Shown here in pieces: positions 51,661-61,324 of a stretch of DNA of 63,993 nucleotides. The notes under the pieces were generated by a model. It was not told the origin of the DNA. It was given only the letters and a program-made list of their open reading frames with translations, and made no database searches. The translations under genes were made by a program, and so were the position numbers. Numbering within the stretch: position 1 is the first letter of the stretch; each line of letters begins with the position of its first letter. This DNA is from Pseudomonas sp. GM80 (lineage in GTDB: Bacteria > Pseudomonadota > Gammaproteobacteria > Pseudomonadales > Pseudomonadaceae), in the NCBI RefSeq assembly GCF_000282515.1, contig NZ_AKJD01000157.1, positions 1 to 63,993 on the forward strand, written 5' to 3'.

Positions 51661-54439
51661 GTTGACGATAACCTTGGATGCCTTTGTCGAGGAAGCTCTC
51701 TACCTTGGCGCCAGTGAGGCCGCCGAGTCCCTTCAGAACAATTTGGAGGAAGACGCCGTGGTCGCCTTTTTCGTTTTCCGGGGCGTTCTGACTGAATTCG
51801 TCATAGCTGACCCAGTAACGGTTGATCAGGCGCAGTTTCCAGCAGCAGTTGTCGTATTCGAAACCACCGAAGGCTTCCAGCGTACGGTTGCGGTTGTAGT
51901 CGTACTGCCAGCGGCTGATCGCGCTCCACTGTGGAACGATCGGCCAGATGACCGAGAAGTCATGCTGCTGGATCTTGTAGTAGTCCTTCACATAGCCAGG
52001 CTGGCCCGGGGTGCCGTAATCGCCACCGCCCACAGCCCACTTACCGGTGTTCTGGTCGTAGCGGACCTGATCGTTGCGATAGCGATAACCGGCGTTGATA
52101 ACCTTGTTCGGGTTGTCTTCAGGCTGGTAGTGGAACATCGCACTGCCGGAACGCGGGCTGCGGCTGTCCGGGTCCCAGTTGTAGTCGGCAGTGGTGCGCC
52201 AATCGCGGTTCCAGCGGTATTCGTATTCCAGCGCATACGGCGAAACGTTGGCATGCGCATCGTCACGGGTCTTGGCATCGATACCTGGCAGTTGGACTTC
52301 ACGATCCTTGAAGTACAGGGCCTGGCCGACGCTGATACGTTGACGCTCGAAACCGTTGTCTTCGATCCAGCGGCTGGTTACACCCAGCGACAGTTTGTTC
52401 TCGTCACCGACACGGTCGGCACCAGAGAAACGGTTGTCACGGAACAGCGAGGCGTAGTTGAAGGTGTATTCGCTGGTGTCGAACACCGGAATGTCTTCTT
52501 GATCCACCTCAGGAACATAGAGGTAGAACAGGCGTGGTTCCAGGGTCTGACGGTAGTTCTTGCCGAAGAACGACGTGTTGCGGTCGAAGTACAGGCCGCT
52601 GTCGATGCTGGCGATCGGTACGCCACGGTTCTGGTTGCTGTCGAACTTGCCGTTGAGCTTCTGCTGCTCGGCGGTCATCGCATCAATCTGCGATTTGCCT
52701 TTGCCGTCCAGATCCAGTTGGTACTGGGTGTACTGATACTTGAGCGACGGCTTGAGGAAGCCATAAGTCCAGTTCATCGGCAGGCTGACGCCCGGCTTCA
52801 GGTTCAGACGATCGCCGTTGGCACGGGCCAGGCCTTGGACGTTGTTGTCCAGGCGCGACTCGACAGTGCCGTCTTCATTGGTGAAGTTGCCGTTCTCCAG
52901 ATCGCGATCAAAGCGAACCAGTTCGGTCTCGTAATCGAAATTCAGACCTTCCGGATGATACGGCAGCTGACCATTGAAGGTGATCTGCGGCAGACGATCG
53001 TACGGTGTAATGTTCGACACGGTGGCCAGTTGATACGCCTGGGCGTTCAAGCGAGCGGTGTAGCTGTCGCCACGATAGGTGACCGAGCCTTGCTGGTTCA
53101 CGAAGTCGGCGCTCTTCACCCCGATCTGATCAGTGGTCAGATCCTGGAAGTAGTACGGATCGCTGATCTTGGTGTAGTCAACCTGGGTCATCACACGGGA
53201 GTCGAGACCGCCCTTGTGCTGCCAGTTGTACATGTAGCGATTTTTTTCGTAGTCGGTCTGCTTGCTGCGATCGGTATTGTCGTCGTTCAGGTACGCGGCG
53301 CCGAACTGACCTTCGCTCGATTTGGTCAGGTAACGGAACTCGCCTTCTACCATCATGCCGCGCTTGCTCATGTAACGCGGGTACAACGTGGCGTCGTAGT
53401 TCGGCGCCAGGTTGAAGTAGTACGGCGTAACCAGCATGAAGCCGGTATCGCTGCCGCTGCCGATGGTCGGCGGCAGGAAGCCCGACTGGCGACGATCATC
53501 GATCGGGAAGTAGATGTAAGGCGTGTACAGAATCGGGATGTCTTTTACGCGCAGCGTCACGTTGGTCGCGGTACCGAAGCCGGTGGCCGGGTTCAAGGTG
53601 ATGTTGTTGCCCTTGAGCTGCCAGGCGTTGCTGTTCGGTTCGCACGTGGTGTACGTGCCGTCCTTCAAGCGGATGATCGCGTTTTCGGCACGCTTGGCGT
53701 ACAGCGCGTTACCGCGGATGCGTGATTTGTGCATCACGTATTCGGCGTTGTCGACCTTGGCTTCACCGGTGTCGAGCTGAACGTCAGCGTGGTCGCCGAC
53801 GATCAGTGCGCCGTTGTCACGGATGCGCACGTCGCCATTGAGTTCGGCGCGGCTCTCGGCCTGATACAGGCTCGCCTCGTCGGACTCGACCTGCATGCTG
53901 CCCTGACGCAGGACAACATCACCGGCCAGCGTACCGACTTGATCATCGGTGTTATAGCGCGAGGCTTTTGCGCCGATAAAGGTCGGAGCATCGCTTTTGT
54001 TCGTCTTGTCATTCATGCCAGGACGAATCGGTTCGATATAGGCACCAGAGCAGTACGGACCGGTCTCGGCCAGTTGAGCGGCGGTGAGCTTCTCGCGCGG
54101 AACCCAGTCGAGGTGACTGAAGTCTTCGCTACGGGATTTCAGGCCGCGGCCTTTGGCTTCGGTGACCAGTGCCGTTTTAGGGGCTGTGTCGGCAGTCGAA
54201 CCGTTCTCGCTCGCCGCTTCGCCGGTGGCACTGACGGCACTGCCGTCATGCACTGGACGTGGCGGCAACGCAGCAGCGGTTGATTTGGGCGCACAGGCCC
54301 AACCACCCGTTGCCGAGACGGAGCAGTCATACTGCTCGGCGGCAACAACGAATTGACTGGCCAGAGGTTGCATAGCCAGCAGACTGCCGGTTACCAACAA
54401 CGGAAATTTTTTACGAAACGCGGGGGATTTCAATGCCAT
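51641..54439 (-). CDS. lptD: LPS-assembly outer-membrane protein LptD
   Basis: A 932-residue beta-barrel that inserts LPS into the outer leaflet together with LptE. A signal peptide (MALKSPAFRKKFPLLV...) precedes the periplasmic OstA domain; the barrel fills the C-terminal two-thirds. Disulfide-forming cysteines are visible near the N-terminus (QYDCS, WACAP) and as the DNCCW pair near the C-terminus. The ATG at 54439 gives the clean signal peptide. It heads the lptD-surA-pdxA-rsmA-apaG-apaH unit and is divergent from amgK. Confidence 0.97.
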   Translation of the reverse strand: MALKSPAFRKKFPLLVTGSLLAMQPLASQFVVAAEQYDCSVSATGGWACAPKSTAAALPPRPVHDGSAVSATGEAASENGSTADTAPKTALVTEAKGRGLKSRSEDFSHLDWVPREKLTAAQLAETGPYCSGAYIEPIRPGMNDKTNKSDAPTFIGAKASRYNTDDQVGTLAGDVVLRQGSMQVESDEASLYQAESRAELNGDVRIRDNGALIVGDHADVQLDTGEAKVDNAEYVMHKSRIRGNALYAKRAENAIIRLKDGTYTTCEPNSNAWQLKGNNITLNPATGFGTATNVTLRVKDIPILYTPYIYFPIDDRRQSGFLPPTIGSGSDTGFMLVTPYYFNLAPNYDATLYPRYMSKRGMMVEGEFRYLTKSSEGQFGAAYLNDDNTDRSKQTDYEKNRYMYNWQHKGGLDSRVMTQVDYTKISDPYYFQDLTTDQIGVKSADFVNQQGSVTYRGDSYTARLNAQAYQLATVSNITPYDRLPQITFNGQLPYHPEGLNFDYETELVRFDRDLENGNFTNEDGTVESRLDNNVQGLARANGDRLNLKPGVSLPMNWTYGFLKPSLKYQYTQYQLDLDGKGKSQIDAMTAEQQKLNGKFDSNQNRGVPIASIDSGLYFDRNTSFFGKNYRQTLEPRLFYLYVPEVDQEDIPVFDTSEYTFNYASLFRDNRFSGADRVGDENKLSLGVTSRWIEDNGFERQRISVGQALYFKDREVQLPGIDAKTRDDAHANVSPYALEYEYRWNRDWRTTADYNWDPDSRSPRSGSAMFHYQPEDNPNKVINAGYRYRNDQVRYDQNTGKWAVGGGDYGTPGQPGYVKDYYKIQQHDFSVIWPIVPQWSAISRWQYDYNRNRTLEAFGGFEYDNCCWKLRLINRYWVSYDEFSQNAPENEKGDHGVFLQIVLKGLGGLTGAKVESFLDKGIQGYRQREDQAF

Positions 54440-54569
54440 CTTATTAGTCCGGGCTTCCTGCGTGCCATCTGCCCGCGGTGTGGGCCGCACGCCTCTCGAT
54501 GGTCTGAAAAAGATGCTGGATAATAAAGCATGACCCGCTTGACGGCTAGCGCCGTCGGAGACCCTTGCA

Positions 54570-55589
54570 ATGCCTGACCAAGATGTACGCTTGCAACACC
54601 TGAAAGTTTGGCTCGATGAGCAGTTGGCAAACCTGTTTGCAGATCAGGGCTGGGGCGCTGTGCCCCCGGCCACGTTGACCGCGGCTAGCAGCGACGCGAG
54701 TTTCCGCCGCTACTTCCGGTGGGAAGGCGCTGGTCGCAGCTTCGTCGTGATGGATGCGCCGCCGCCCCAGGAAAACTGCAAACCGTTCGTGGATATCGCG
54801 TTTTTGCTGGCGAAATCCGGAATTAATGTGCCGAAAATTTATGCCGAAGACCTCGAACGCGGTTTTCTTTTGCTCAATGACCTGGGCAACAAGACCTATC
54901 TCGACGTGATCGATGGCGAAAATGCCGATGCGTTATTCGACGATGCCATGAAAGCATTGCTGGCTTTTCAGCAGTTGCCGATGGTTGCGCCGCTGCCGAG
55001 TTACGACGTTGCACTGCTGCGTCGTGAGCTGGAACTGTTCCCTGAGTGGTACGTGAAGCGTGAACTGGGCGTCGAATTCAATTCGACTCAGCAACAACAG
55101 TGGCAGCAGATCAGCGACCTGTTGATCGACAGCGCCCTGGCCCAGCCCAAAGTGCTGGTGCACCGCGACTACATGCCGCGCAACCTGATGCTCAGCGAGC
55201 CGAACCCTGGTGTGCTGGATTTCCAGGATGCGGTCTACGGCCCGGTGACCTACGACGTTACCTGCCTGTTCAAGGACGCCTTCCTCAGTTGGCCGGAAGA
55301 GCGTGTGCGTGGCTGGCTGGAAAACTATTGGCAGCAAGCTTCGGCGCTGAACATTCCGGTGCAGCCGGACTTTGAGGACTTCCTGCGTGCCAGCGACCTG
55401 ATGGGCGTGCAGCGCCACTTGAAAGTCATCGGCATTTTCGCGCGCATCTGCCATCGCGACGGCAAGCCGCGCTATCTGGCCGACGTGCCGCGCTTCTTCT
55501 CTTATATAGAAGCAGTGATCGCGCGTCGTCCTGAGCTGGCGGAGCTGCAAGCGTTGTTCACCAGCCTGCGGGGTGGAGCAACAGCATGA
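54570..55589 (+). CDS. amgK: N-acetylmuramate/N-acetylglucosamine kinase AmgK
   Basis: A 339-residue aminoglycoside-phosphotransferase-fold sugar kinase that phosphorylates the anomeric carbon of MurNAc and GlcNAc in peptidoglycan recycling. Active-site blocks are VLVHRDYMPRNLML and VLDFQDAVYGP. It overlaps murU by 4 bases; together they bypass de novo UDP-MurNAc synthesis, a route linked to intrinsic fosfomycin resistance. It is divergent from lptD. Confidence 0.95.
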   Translation: MPDQDVRLQHLKVWLDEQLANLFADQGWGAVPPATLTAASSDASFRRYFRWEGAGRSFVVMDAPPPQENCKPFVDIAFLLAKSGINVPKIYAEDLERGFLLLNDLGNKTYLDVIDGENADALFDDAMKALLAFQQLPMVAPLPSYDVALLRRELELFPEWYVKRELGVEFNSTQQQQWQQISDLLIDSALAQPKVLVHRDYMPRNLMLSEPNPGVLDFQDAVYGPVTYDVTCLFKDAFLSWPEERVRGWLENYWQQASALNIPVQPDFEDFLRASDLMGVQRHLKVIGIFARICHRDGKPRYLADVPRFFSYIEAVIARRPELAELQALFTSLRGGATA

Positions 55590-56257
55590 AGGCAATGATT
55601 CTGGCGGCAGGCAAAGGCGAGCGCATGCGCCCGTTGACCCTGACCACCCCGAAACCGCTGGTGCGCGCCGGCGGCGTGCCCTTGATCGAATATCACCTGC
55701 GCGCCCTCGCGGCCGCAGGGTTTGACGAGATCGTGATCAACCATGCCTGGCTCGGCCAGCAGATCGAGGATTATCTGGGCGACGGTTCGCAGTTTGGCGT
55801 GAGCATTCAGTACTCGCCGGAAGGCGAGCCGCTGGAAACCGGCGGCGGGATTTTCCGTGCGCTGCCGTTGCTTGGCGACGACGCATTCCTGGTGGTCAAC
55901 GGGGATATCTGGACCGATTACGACTTCAGCGTGCTGCACCAGCCGATCAACGGCCTGGCGCATCTGGTGCTGGCGGACAACCCGGGGCATCACCCGACTG
56001 GCGACTTTTCCCTGGTCGACGGTCAGGTGATTGATGGCCAGGCAGATGCTGCGACCCTGACCTACAGCGGCATCGCCGTGCTTCATCCGCAATTGTTCGA
56101 CGGCTGCAGCGACGGTGCTTTCAAACTGGCACCGCTGCTACGCCAAGCCATGGCGCAAGGCGAGGTCAGCGGCGAACGCTTGAAAGGTCACTGGGTCGAT
56201 GTCGGCACCCACGAGCGTCTGGCCGAAGCCGAAACCTTGATAGAAGCGAGTCGCTGA
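55586..56257 (+). CDS. murU: N-acetylmuramate-1-phosphate uridylyltransferase MurU
   Basis: A 223-residue nucleotidyltransferase that converts MurNAc-1-phosphate to UDP-MurNAc. The signature MILAAGKGERMRPLTLTTPK is at the N-terminus, with VNGDIWTDYDF as the metal-binding block. It is paired with amgK in the anabolic recycling route. Confidence 0.95.
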   Translation: MKAMILAAGKGERMRPLTLTTPKPLVRAGGVPLIEYHLRALAAAGFDEIVINHAWLGQQIEDYLGDGSQFGVSIQYSPEGEPLETGGGIFRALPLLGDDAFLVVNGDIWTDYDFSVLHQPINGLAHLVLADNPGHHPTGDFSLVDGQVIDGQADAATLTYSGIAVLHPQLFDGCSDGAFKLAPLLRQAMAQGEVSGERLKGHWVDVGTHERLAEAETLIEASR

Positions 56258-56258
56258 G

Positions 56259-57026
56259 ATGTTGTGGCCAGGGACTCTGATTGGAGCCGGTGCGGGTTTT
56301 GCGATTGCCAGCATTCCGGGGGCCATGCTTGGTGCTTTGTTGGGACAGGCGCTGGATCGGCGTCTGCACTTGCAGAGCTGGGGGCATTTGCGCGAGAAGC
56401 TCGGCGGTCGGCCGATGCTGCGCAACGACGAATTGTTGTTTGTGTTGCTTGGGCGTCTGGCCAAGAGCGATGGCCGTGTCACCGACGGGCATATTCACCA
56501 GGCGCGCAACGAAATGCGCGCGCTGGAGATGAGTGAGCCGGCGACGCGTCGGGCGATTGCCGCGTTCAACCGTGGCAAGTCTGGTAGCGATAATCTGCGT
56601 GGTTATCTGAAACGCCTGAGTGCTCAGCCGCACGCGTCCGAAGGGGTTTTGCGTGCTTGCTGGCGGATGGTCTGGGCCGATGGCCGCGCGGGCGTCAGTG
56701 AGCGTGAATTGTTGGCGCAATGGGGCAAGTGGCTGGGCTGGACGACGCATCAGGTGCAGGCGTTGGCCAGTGATTACGAGCCCGGCAAGCGACCGATTGT
56801 CAGCGCGGCGGTGAGTTATCAGGAAGCGATGCGTTTGCTCGGTGTTTCAGCCAATAGCGAACCGGCGCAGATCAAACGCGCATACCGGCGGCTGCTGAGT
56901 CGGCATCATCCGGACAAGATTGCCGGCACTGGGGCGACGGCGGCGCAGGTGCGTGAAGCGACCGAGCGAACGCGTGAATTGCACAATGCGTATACGTTGA
57001 TTCGCGAGCGACGCGATTTTCGCTGA
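56259..57026 (+). CDS. djlA: DnaJ-like co-chaperone DjlA
   Basis: A 255-residue membrane-anchored J protein. It has an N-terminal Gly/Ala-rich helix (LIGAGAGFAIASIPGAMLGALLG), a central TerB/DjlA domain, and a C-terminal J domain with the HPD triad in SRHHPDKIAG. It stimulates DnaK at the inner membrane. It starts one base after the murU stop and converges on the DUF3530 gene across a REPIN. Confidence 0.93.
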   Translation: MLWPGTLIGAGAGFAIASIPGAMLGALLGQALDRRLHLQSWGHLREKLGGRPMLRNDELLFVLLGRLAKSDGRVTDGHIHQARNEMRALEMSEPATRRAIAAFNRGKSGSDNLRGYLKRLSAQPHASEGVLRACWRMVWADGRAGVSERELLAQWGKWLGWTTHQVQALASDYEPGKRPIVSAAVSYQEAMRLLGVSANSEPAQIKRAYRRLLSRHHPDKIAGTGATAAQVREATERTRELHNAYTLIRERRDFR

Positions 57027-57033
57027 CCGTTGA

Positions 57034-57117
57034 AGATCAAAAGATCGCAGCCTTCGGCAGCTCCTACCTTGGAATACATTTCCTGTAGGAGCTGCCGAAG
57101 GCTGCGATCTTTTGCTT
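57034..57117. repeat. REPIN between convergent genes
   Basis: Two inverted arms of the CCTTCGGCAGCTCCTAC family (GATCGCAGCCTTCGGCAG and CTGCCGAAGGCTGCGATC) flank a ~15-base spacer between djlA and the DUF3530 gene. It is likely to terminate transcription from both sides. Confidence 0.93.
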
Positions 57118-57126
57118 TTGCTGTTA

Positions 57127-58116
57127 TCAGTCGCTGTTCTGTGGATTCAACCAGCCGCGCACCCGACGGTACAACTGTTCCTGCTCAGCCTTCTTGTCCG
57201 GCAACACCTGCAACGCCACCTGGCTGAACGCCGAGGTCTTCAAACGCTTGCTCGCCTGCATGCGCTCCAGTGCGGCATTGCGATCCAGAACCTTGTCCAT
57301 GTAGAAAATATCCGCCGTCGGCAATTTCAGCGTCGGCGTCAATTCGGCCAGTGCCGGTTTGGCCTTGGCCGGTGTCTGCGCATCGACCATCACAAACTTC
57401 GCCACCTGCGCGGTCTGTTTCTCGCTCAAATAACGCGCCGCCCAATAAGCACCGGTGCCATGACCGAGCACGACAATGCTGCGCGCGCCCTGTTGTTCGG
57501 CGTAGGCAATGGCCGCGTCGATGCGCGTGAAGATGCGCTCGCCGTCTGCCTTTTCCTGTTCTTCCACGGTCTCGGCGACGACCTGATCGGCGACCTCGGC
57601 TTCACCGCCTGCGGCCTGCTCGATCGGTTGTGCGGTGGTGGCATCCTTGCTGCCGGTTTCCGGCGCTTTCGGCGCGGCGACGGGCTCAATGACGCGCGGT
57701 GCGATCGCATCGCTTTGCAGATCAGGCAGGCTGATACTCAGGCTGCTCCACTCGGCGTCGGGCAGTTTCTGCCGCAACGGGCCGATTGCCTGAGGCCAGT
57801 CAGCGGTTTCGCCGGCGCCTGGGATAATAATGACCGCACCTTTGGGTTCAGCGGTGTTGGCGTTTTTCCACAGGGTGAGGAACGTCTCGCCGCCAGCCTG
57901 CAACTGTTGCTGCTCTTGCGCCGGAACCGTACGGCCGAGTGCGGCGGCCTCTTCCTGACTACGCTCAAGCAGTGGCTGGCGTTCGAGCGGTTTTTCTTCG
58001 GCGGGTTTTTCTGCCGTGGCGGCAGGCGCCGGATCGGCGGCTTCGACGGAAAACGCACAAGGCAGGATCAGCGACAGGCACAATGCTGGCATTGCCAGGC
58101 GGTAAACAGAGGGCAT
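57127..58116 (-). CDS. DUF3530 family alpha/beta-hydrolase-like exported protein
   Basis: A 329-residue protein with a signal peptide (ALCLSLILPCAFSVEA), a Pro/Glu/Lys-rich linker, then an alpha/beta-hydrolase-like core with GAVIIIPGAGETADWP and VVLGHGTGAYWAARYL. The elbow is GHGTG, with threonine at the usual nucleophile place, so hydrolase activity is doubtful. The function is unknown. An acidic/Ala-rich insert lies between the two halves of the core. Confidence 0.85.
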   Translation of the reverse strand: MPSVYRLAMPALCLSLILPCAFSVEAADPAPAATAEKPAEEKPLERQPLLERSQEEAAALGRTVPAQEQQQLQAGGETFLTLWKNANTAEPKGAVIIIPGAGETADWPQAIGPLRQKLPDAEWSSLSISLPDLQSDAIAPRVIEPVAAPKAPETGSKDATTAQPIEQAAGGEAEVADQVVAETVEEQEKADGERIFTRIDAAIAYAEQQGARSIVVLGHGTGAYWAARYLSEKQTAQVAKFVMVDAQTPAKAKPALAELTPTLKLPTADIFYMDKVLDRNAALERMQASKRLKTSAFSQVALQVLPDKKAEQEQLYRRVRGWLNPQNSD

Positions 58117-58189
58117 CGGTTATTCCAGGCCAGAAAGTATCCCGGCAGCCTAATGGGTTGGTCAGAATTTGTCAGTGTATGAGACTTCA

Positions 58190-60583
58190 ATGAAGCGATT
58201 TTGCTGCCTGTGGGTTATCGGCTGTTTGTGGTTTCCCTTGATGGGCTGGACAGCGCCTGCGCCGCCGACACCGGTCGCACAATTGTCGCCGAGCCAGCAG
58301 CAATGGCTCGCGCAGCACCATGAGTTGCGCGTCGGTCTGGTCTTGCAGGCGCCGTTTGCGCAATACGACCGGCGTTTGCAGAAGCTGTCCGGGGCCAACG
58401 TCGAACTGATGAAAGCATTGGCCAGGGTGCTCGATGTCGAACTGAGCTGGCGCAATTTTCAAGACCTCGCGCAACTGGAAGCAGCGGTGCGCGAGGGCGA
58501 AATCGACATCGCCCCGGGCCTGATGCAAACCCCGGGCGCGTTGCGTCTCTGGCAATTTTCCGATCCGTACATGCGTGTGCCGCAACTGGTGGTCAGCGAC
58601 CAGAAAGCCAGCGGCACGATCGATCTGGAAAAACTCGACGGCCAGACCCGCGTCGCCGTGCGCATGCCCAGCACCACCGCCGATTATCTGCGGGGCAACT
58701 ATCCCCATCTCAACCTGCAAGGCGTGCCGCTCGAACGTCAGGCGCTGCAATTGTTGCTGAGTCAGCAGGCGTCTTATGCGGTAGTCGATGAGGCGCAACT
58801 CGGTCGATTGTCAGCAGAGCCGGAGTTCGCCGAACTGGTGGTGGTCGGTGATATCGGTCTGCCGCAATTGTTGCGGGTCGCCTCGCGTCGGGACTGGCCA
58901 GAGTTGGCCGGTATTGTTCAAAGCGCTTTGCGCGCGATCCCGGCGAAAGATCTGGAGCGCCTGCACAATCAATGGCTGCAGCCGAAATACCCGCGACTGT
59001 CGGAGTCGCCCGGTTTCTGGCAGAACCTCAGCCTGTTGTTCGCGGTGATGCTGCTCAGTTGCGTGGCGATCGTGTTCTGGCAGCGGCGCCAACAGCACAG
59101 CCTCGAACAGCGCCTGCTCGCCGCCCGGGAAGACATCGCTTTGCGCGCCGCCAGCGAAGAAGCGCTAAGGCTGACGCAGTTTTCCATCGATCAAAGCACC
59201 GTTGGCATCCTCTGGGTCAATTGGGACAGCCATGTGCGCTACGCCAATCGTGCGGCAGAAAACATGCTCGGTTACTCCGCAGGCGGACTGATCGAGCGGC
59301 CGTTGATCGACTTCGAACCGGGCCTGCACATGGATCGCTGGCTCAACCTGTGGAAGCGTGCGCGGGCCAGTGAAGAAGGGCCGCTGAGTTTTGAAACCAG
59401 TTGCGTGCGCGCTGACGGCAGTATTTTGCCGGCGGATGTTTCGCTGAGCTTTTTGCGTTTTCGTGACAGTGAGTATCTGGTGGTTTACCTGACTGACGTC
59501 ACCGAGCGCCGTCGCGCCCTGGCCGCGTTGCAGGAAAGCGAGGCGCGGCTGCAAGGCATCGCCGCCAACGTGCCGGGGCTGGTGTTTCGTCTGGAGCGTG
59601 CGCCGGTGACCGGGCAGATCGACTTTGCCTACATCAGCGAAGGCAGCGAGAGCCTTGTCGGTTATGCCCCGGCCGTCATCGCCCATCGCGACATGGGCCT
59701 GCGCAGTCTGGTCCATCCGGACGACCGGGCCAGTTATCACCGCACCCAGGATCAGGCGCTGGACACCGACAGCGACTGGTCGTGGCAGGGCAGAATCCTC
59801 ACCCGGCAGGGCGAACAGCGTTGGGCCGAGATCAAGGCGATCACCCGGCAACTGGAAGATGGCGCGTATGTCTGGGACGGTATCGTCTGGGACATCAGCG
59901 AAAGCAAACGCATCGAGCTGGAGCTGGCGGCGTCGCGAGAGCAACTGCGCGAACTGTCGGCGCACCTGGAGAGCGTGCGCGAAGAAGAGAAGGCGCGCAT
60001 CGCCCGCGAAGTTCACGATGAGCTGGGGCAGATGCTCACGGTGCTGAAGCTGGAGACATCAATGTGCGAATTGGCCTACGCGCAACTCGACCCAGGGCTG
60101 AATGAACGGCTGAACAGCATGAAGCGGCTGATCGCGCAGTTGTTCCAGCTGGTGCGGGATGTCGCGACGGCGTTGCGCCCACCGATTCTCGATGCCGGGA
60201 TCGCGTCGGCGATCGAGTGGCAGGCGCGGCGATTTGAAGCGCGCACGCAGATTCCGTGTCTGGTGCAGGTGCCGGACAATCTGCCGGCGCTCAGTGATGC
60301 CAAGGCCATTGGCTTGTTCCGGATTTTGCAGGAGGCGCTGACCAACGTGATGCGTCATGCTCAGGCGCATACTGTGGAACTGACGCTGGAGCTTGCGGGC
60401 GATGAGTTGTGCCTGACGGTTGCCGATGATGGCGTAGGATTTGTCGCCGCCACGGGTAGGCCAACTTCGTTTGGTTTGGTCGGCATGCGCGAGCGGGTGT
60501 TGATCATGGGTGGGCGGTTGGTGCTGGAGAGTGAGCCGGGGGAGGGCACCAGTCTTAAAGTGTGGGTGCCTTTGGATCGCTAA
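58190..60583 (+). CDS. agtS: Periplasmic-sensor histidine kinase, AgtS-like
   Basis: A 797-residue kinase. Layout: signal peptide, SBP_bac_3 ligand domain (about 35-255), transmembrane helix 277-299, two PAS domains (about 325-570), HisKA_3 with phospho-histidine H609 in AREVHDELGQ, and a C-terminal HATPase with N-box QEALTNVMRHA. The periplasmic domain resembles that of the RmcA-like protein in this window. It is followed by a LuxR-type regulator and an ABC transporter. By position it matches PAO1 PA0600 (AgtS, sensing 5-aminovalerate/GABA); ligand assignment is by synteny. The ATG at 58190 gives the signal peptide. Confidence 0.8.
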   Translation: MKRFCCLWVIGCLWFPLMGWTAPAPPTPVAQLSPSQQQWLAQHHELRVGLVLQAPFAQYDRRLQKLSGANVELMKALARVLDVELSWRNFQDLAQLEAAVREGEIDIAPGLMQTPGALRLWQFSDPYMRVPQLVVSDQKASGTIDLEKLDGQTRVAVRMPSTTADYLRGNYPHLNLQGVPLERQALQLLLSQQASYAVVDEAQLGRLSAEPEFAELVVVGDIGLPQLLRVASRRDWPELAGIVQSALRAIPAKDLERLHNQWLQPKYPRLSESPGFWQNLSLLFAVMLLSCVAIVFWQRRQQHSLEQRLLAAREDIALRAASEEALRLTQFSIDQSTVGILWVNWDSHVRYANRAAENMLGYSAGGLIERPLIDFEPGLHMDRWLNLWKRARASEEGPLSFETSCVRADGSILPADVSLSFLRFRDSEYLVVYLTDVTERRRALAALQESEARLQGIAANVPGLVFRLERAPVTGQIDFAYISEGSESLVGYAPAVIAHRDMGLRSLVHPDDRASYHRTQDQALDTDSDWSWQGRILTRQGEQRWAEIKAITRQLEDGAYVWDGIVWDISESKRIELELAASREQLRELSAHLESVREEEKARIAREVHDELGQMLTVLKLETSMCELAYAQLDPGLNERLNSMKRLIAQLFQLVRDVATALRPPILDAGIASAIEWQARRFEARTQIPCLVQVPDNLPALSDAKAIGLFRILQEALTNVMRHAQAHTVELTLELAGDELCLTVADDGVGFVAATGRPTSFGLVGMRERVLIMGGRLVLESEPGEGTSLKVWVPLDR

Positions 60584-60660
60584 AAGATCGCAGCCTGCGG
60601 CAGCTCCTACAGGGGAATGCGATCAATGTAGGAGCTGCCGCAGGCTGCGATCTTTTGCCC
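60582..60660. repeat. REPIN inside the kinase-regulator operon
   Basis: Inverted arms AAAAGATCGCAGCCTGCGGC and GCCGCAGGCTGCGATCTTTT touch the kinase stop codon and end about 28 bases before the regulator start. It may uncouple kinase and regulator levels. Confidence 0.92.
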
Positions 60661-60664
60661 TGAA

Positions 60665-60672
60665 AACAACAA
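60665..60672 (+). promoter_or_regulatory. Crc/Hfq CA motif before agtR
   Basis: AACAACAA lies directly upstream of the GAGGAG ribosome site of the response regulator gene. Confidence 0.45.
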
Positions 60673-60687
60673 CCGAGGAGAGTGCAA

Positions 60688-61317
60688 GTGATCCGTGTTC
60701 TGGTAGCCGAAGACCACACCATCGTCCGCGAGGGCATCAAGCAGTTGATTGGCCTGGCCAAGGATCTGCAAGTGGTGGGCGAGGCGAGCAATGGTGAGCA
60801 ACTGCTGGAAACCCTGCGCCATGTACCGTGCGAAGTGGTGCTGCTCGACATCTCCATGCCCGGGGTCAATGGTCTCGAGGCGATCCCGCGCATCCGCGCA
60901 TTGAACAATCCACCGGCGATTCTGGTGCTGTCGATGCATGACGAAGCGCAGATGGCCGCGCGTGCGCTCAAGGTCGGCGCCGCCGGTTATGCGACCAAGG
61001 ACAGCGATCCGGCGCTGCTGCTCACGGCGATCCGCAAAGTCGCGGCGGGTGGGCGCTACATCGATCCGGATCTGGCCGACCGCATGGTCTTCGAAGTCGG
61101 CCTGACCGATGCCCGGCCGCTGCATTCGCTATTGTCCGAACGCGAATTCTCGGTGTTCGAGCGCCTGGCCCAAGGCGCCAACGTCAACGATATCGCCCAG
61201 CAACTGGCGCTGAGCAGCAAAACCATCAGCACCCACAAAGCGCGGTTGATGCAAAAGCTCAACATCACCTCGCTGGCCGAACTGGTCAAATACGCGATGG
61301 AACATAAACTCCTCTAA
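60688..61317 (+). CDS. agtR: NarL/LuxR-family response regulator, AgtR-like
   Basis: A 209-residue regulator with an N-terminal receiver (phospho-acceptor D54 in VVLLDISMPG; conserved T/S and K downstream) and a C-terminal LuxR helix-turn-helix (LSEREFSVFERLAQG, then LSSKTISTHKARLMQKL). The GTG at 60688 has GAGGAG 7 bases upstream; a GTG two codons earlier is too close to it. It pairs with the upstream kinase and is expected to activate the ABC operon that follows. A GTAGGG-N4-CCCTAC palindrome before that operon is a candidate target. Confidence 0.82.
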   Translation: MIRVLVAEDHTIVREGIKQLIGLAKDLQVVGEASNGEQLLETLRHVPCEVVLLDISMPGVNGLEAIPRIRALNNPPAILVLSMHDEAQMAARALKVGAAGYATKDSDPALLLTAIRKVAAGGRYIDPDLADRMVFEVGLTDARPLHSLLSEREFSVFERLAQGANVNDIAQQLALSSKTISTHKARLMQKLNITSLAELVKYAMEHKLL

Positions 61318-61324
61318 ACCCGTC

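Noticed and set aside
51533..53725. 730-codon plus-strand open frame opposite lptD
   Set aside because: lptD is unmistakable on the minus strand; the antisense product has biased low-information composition and no ribosome site.
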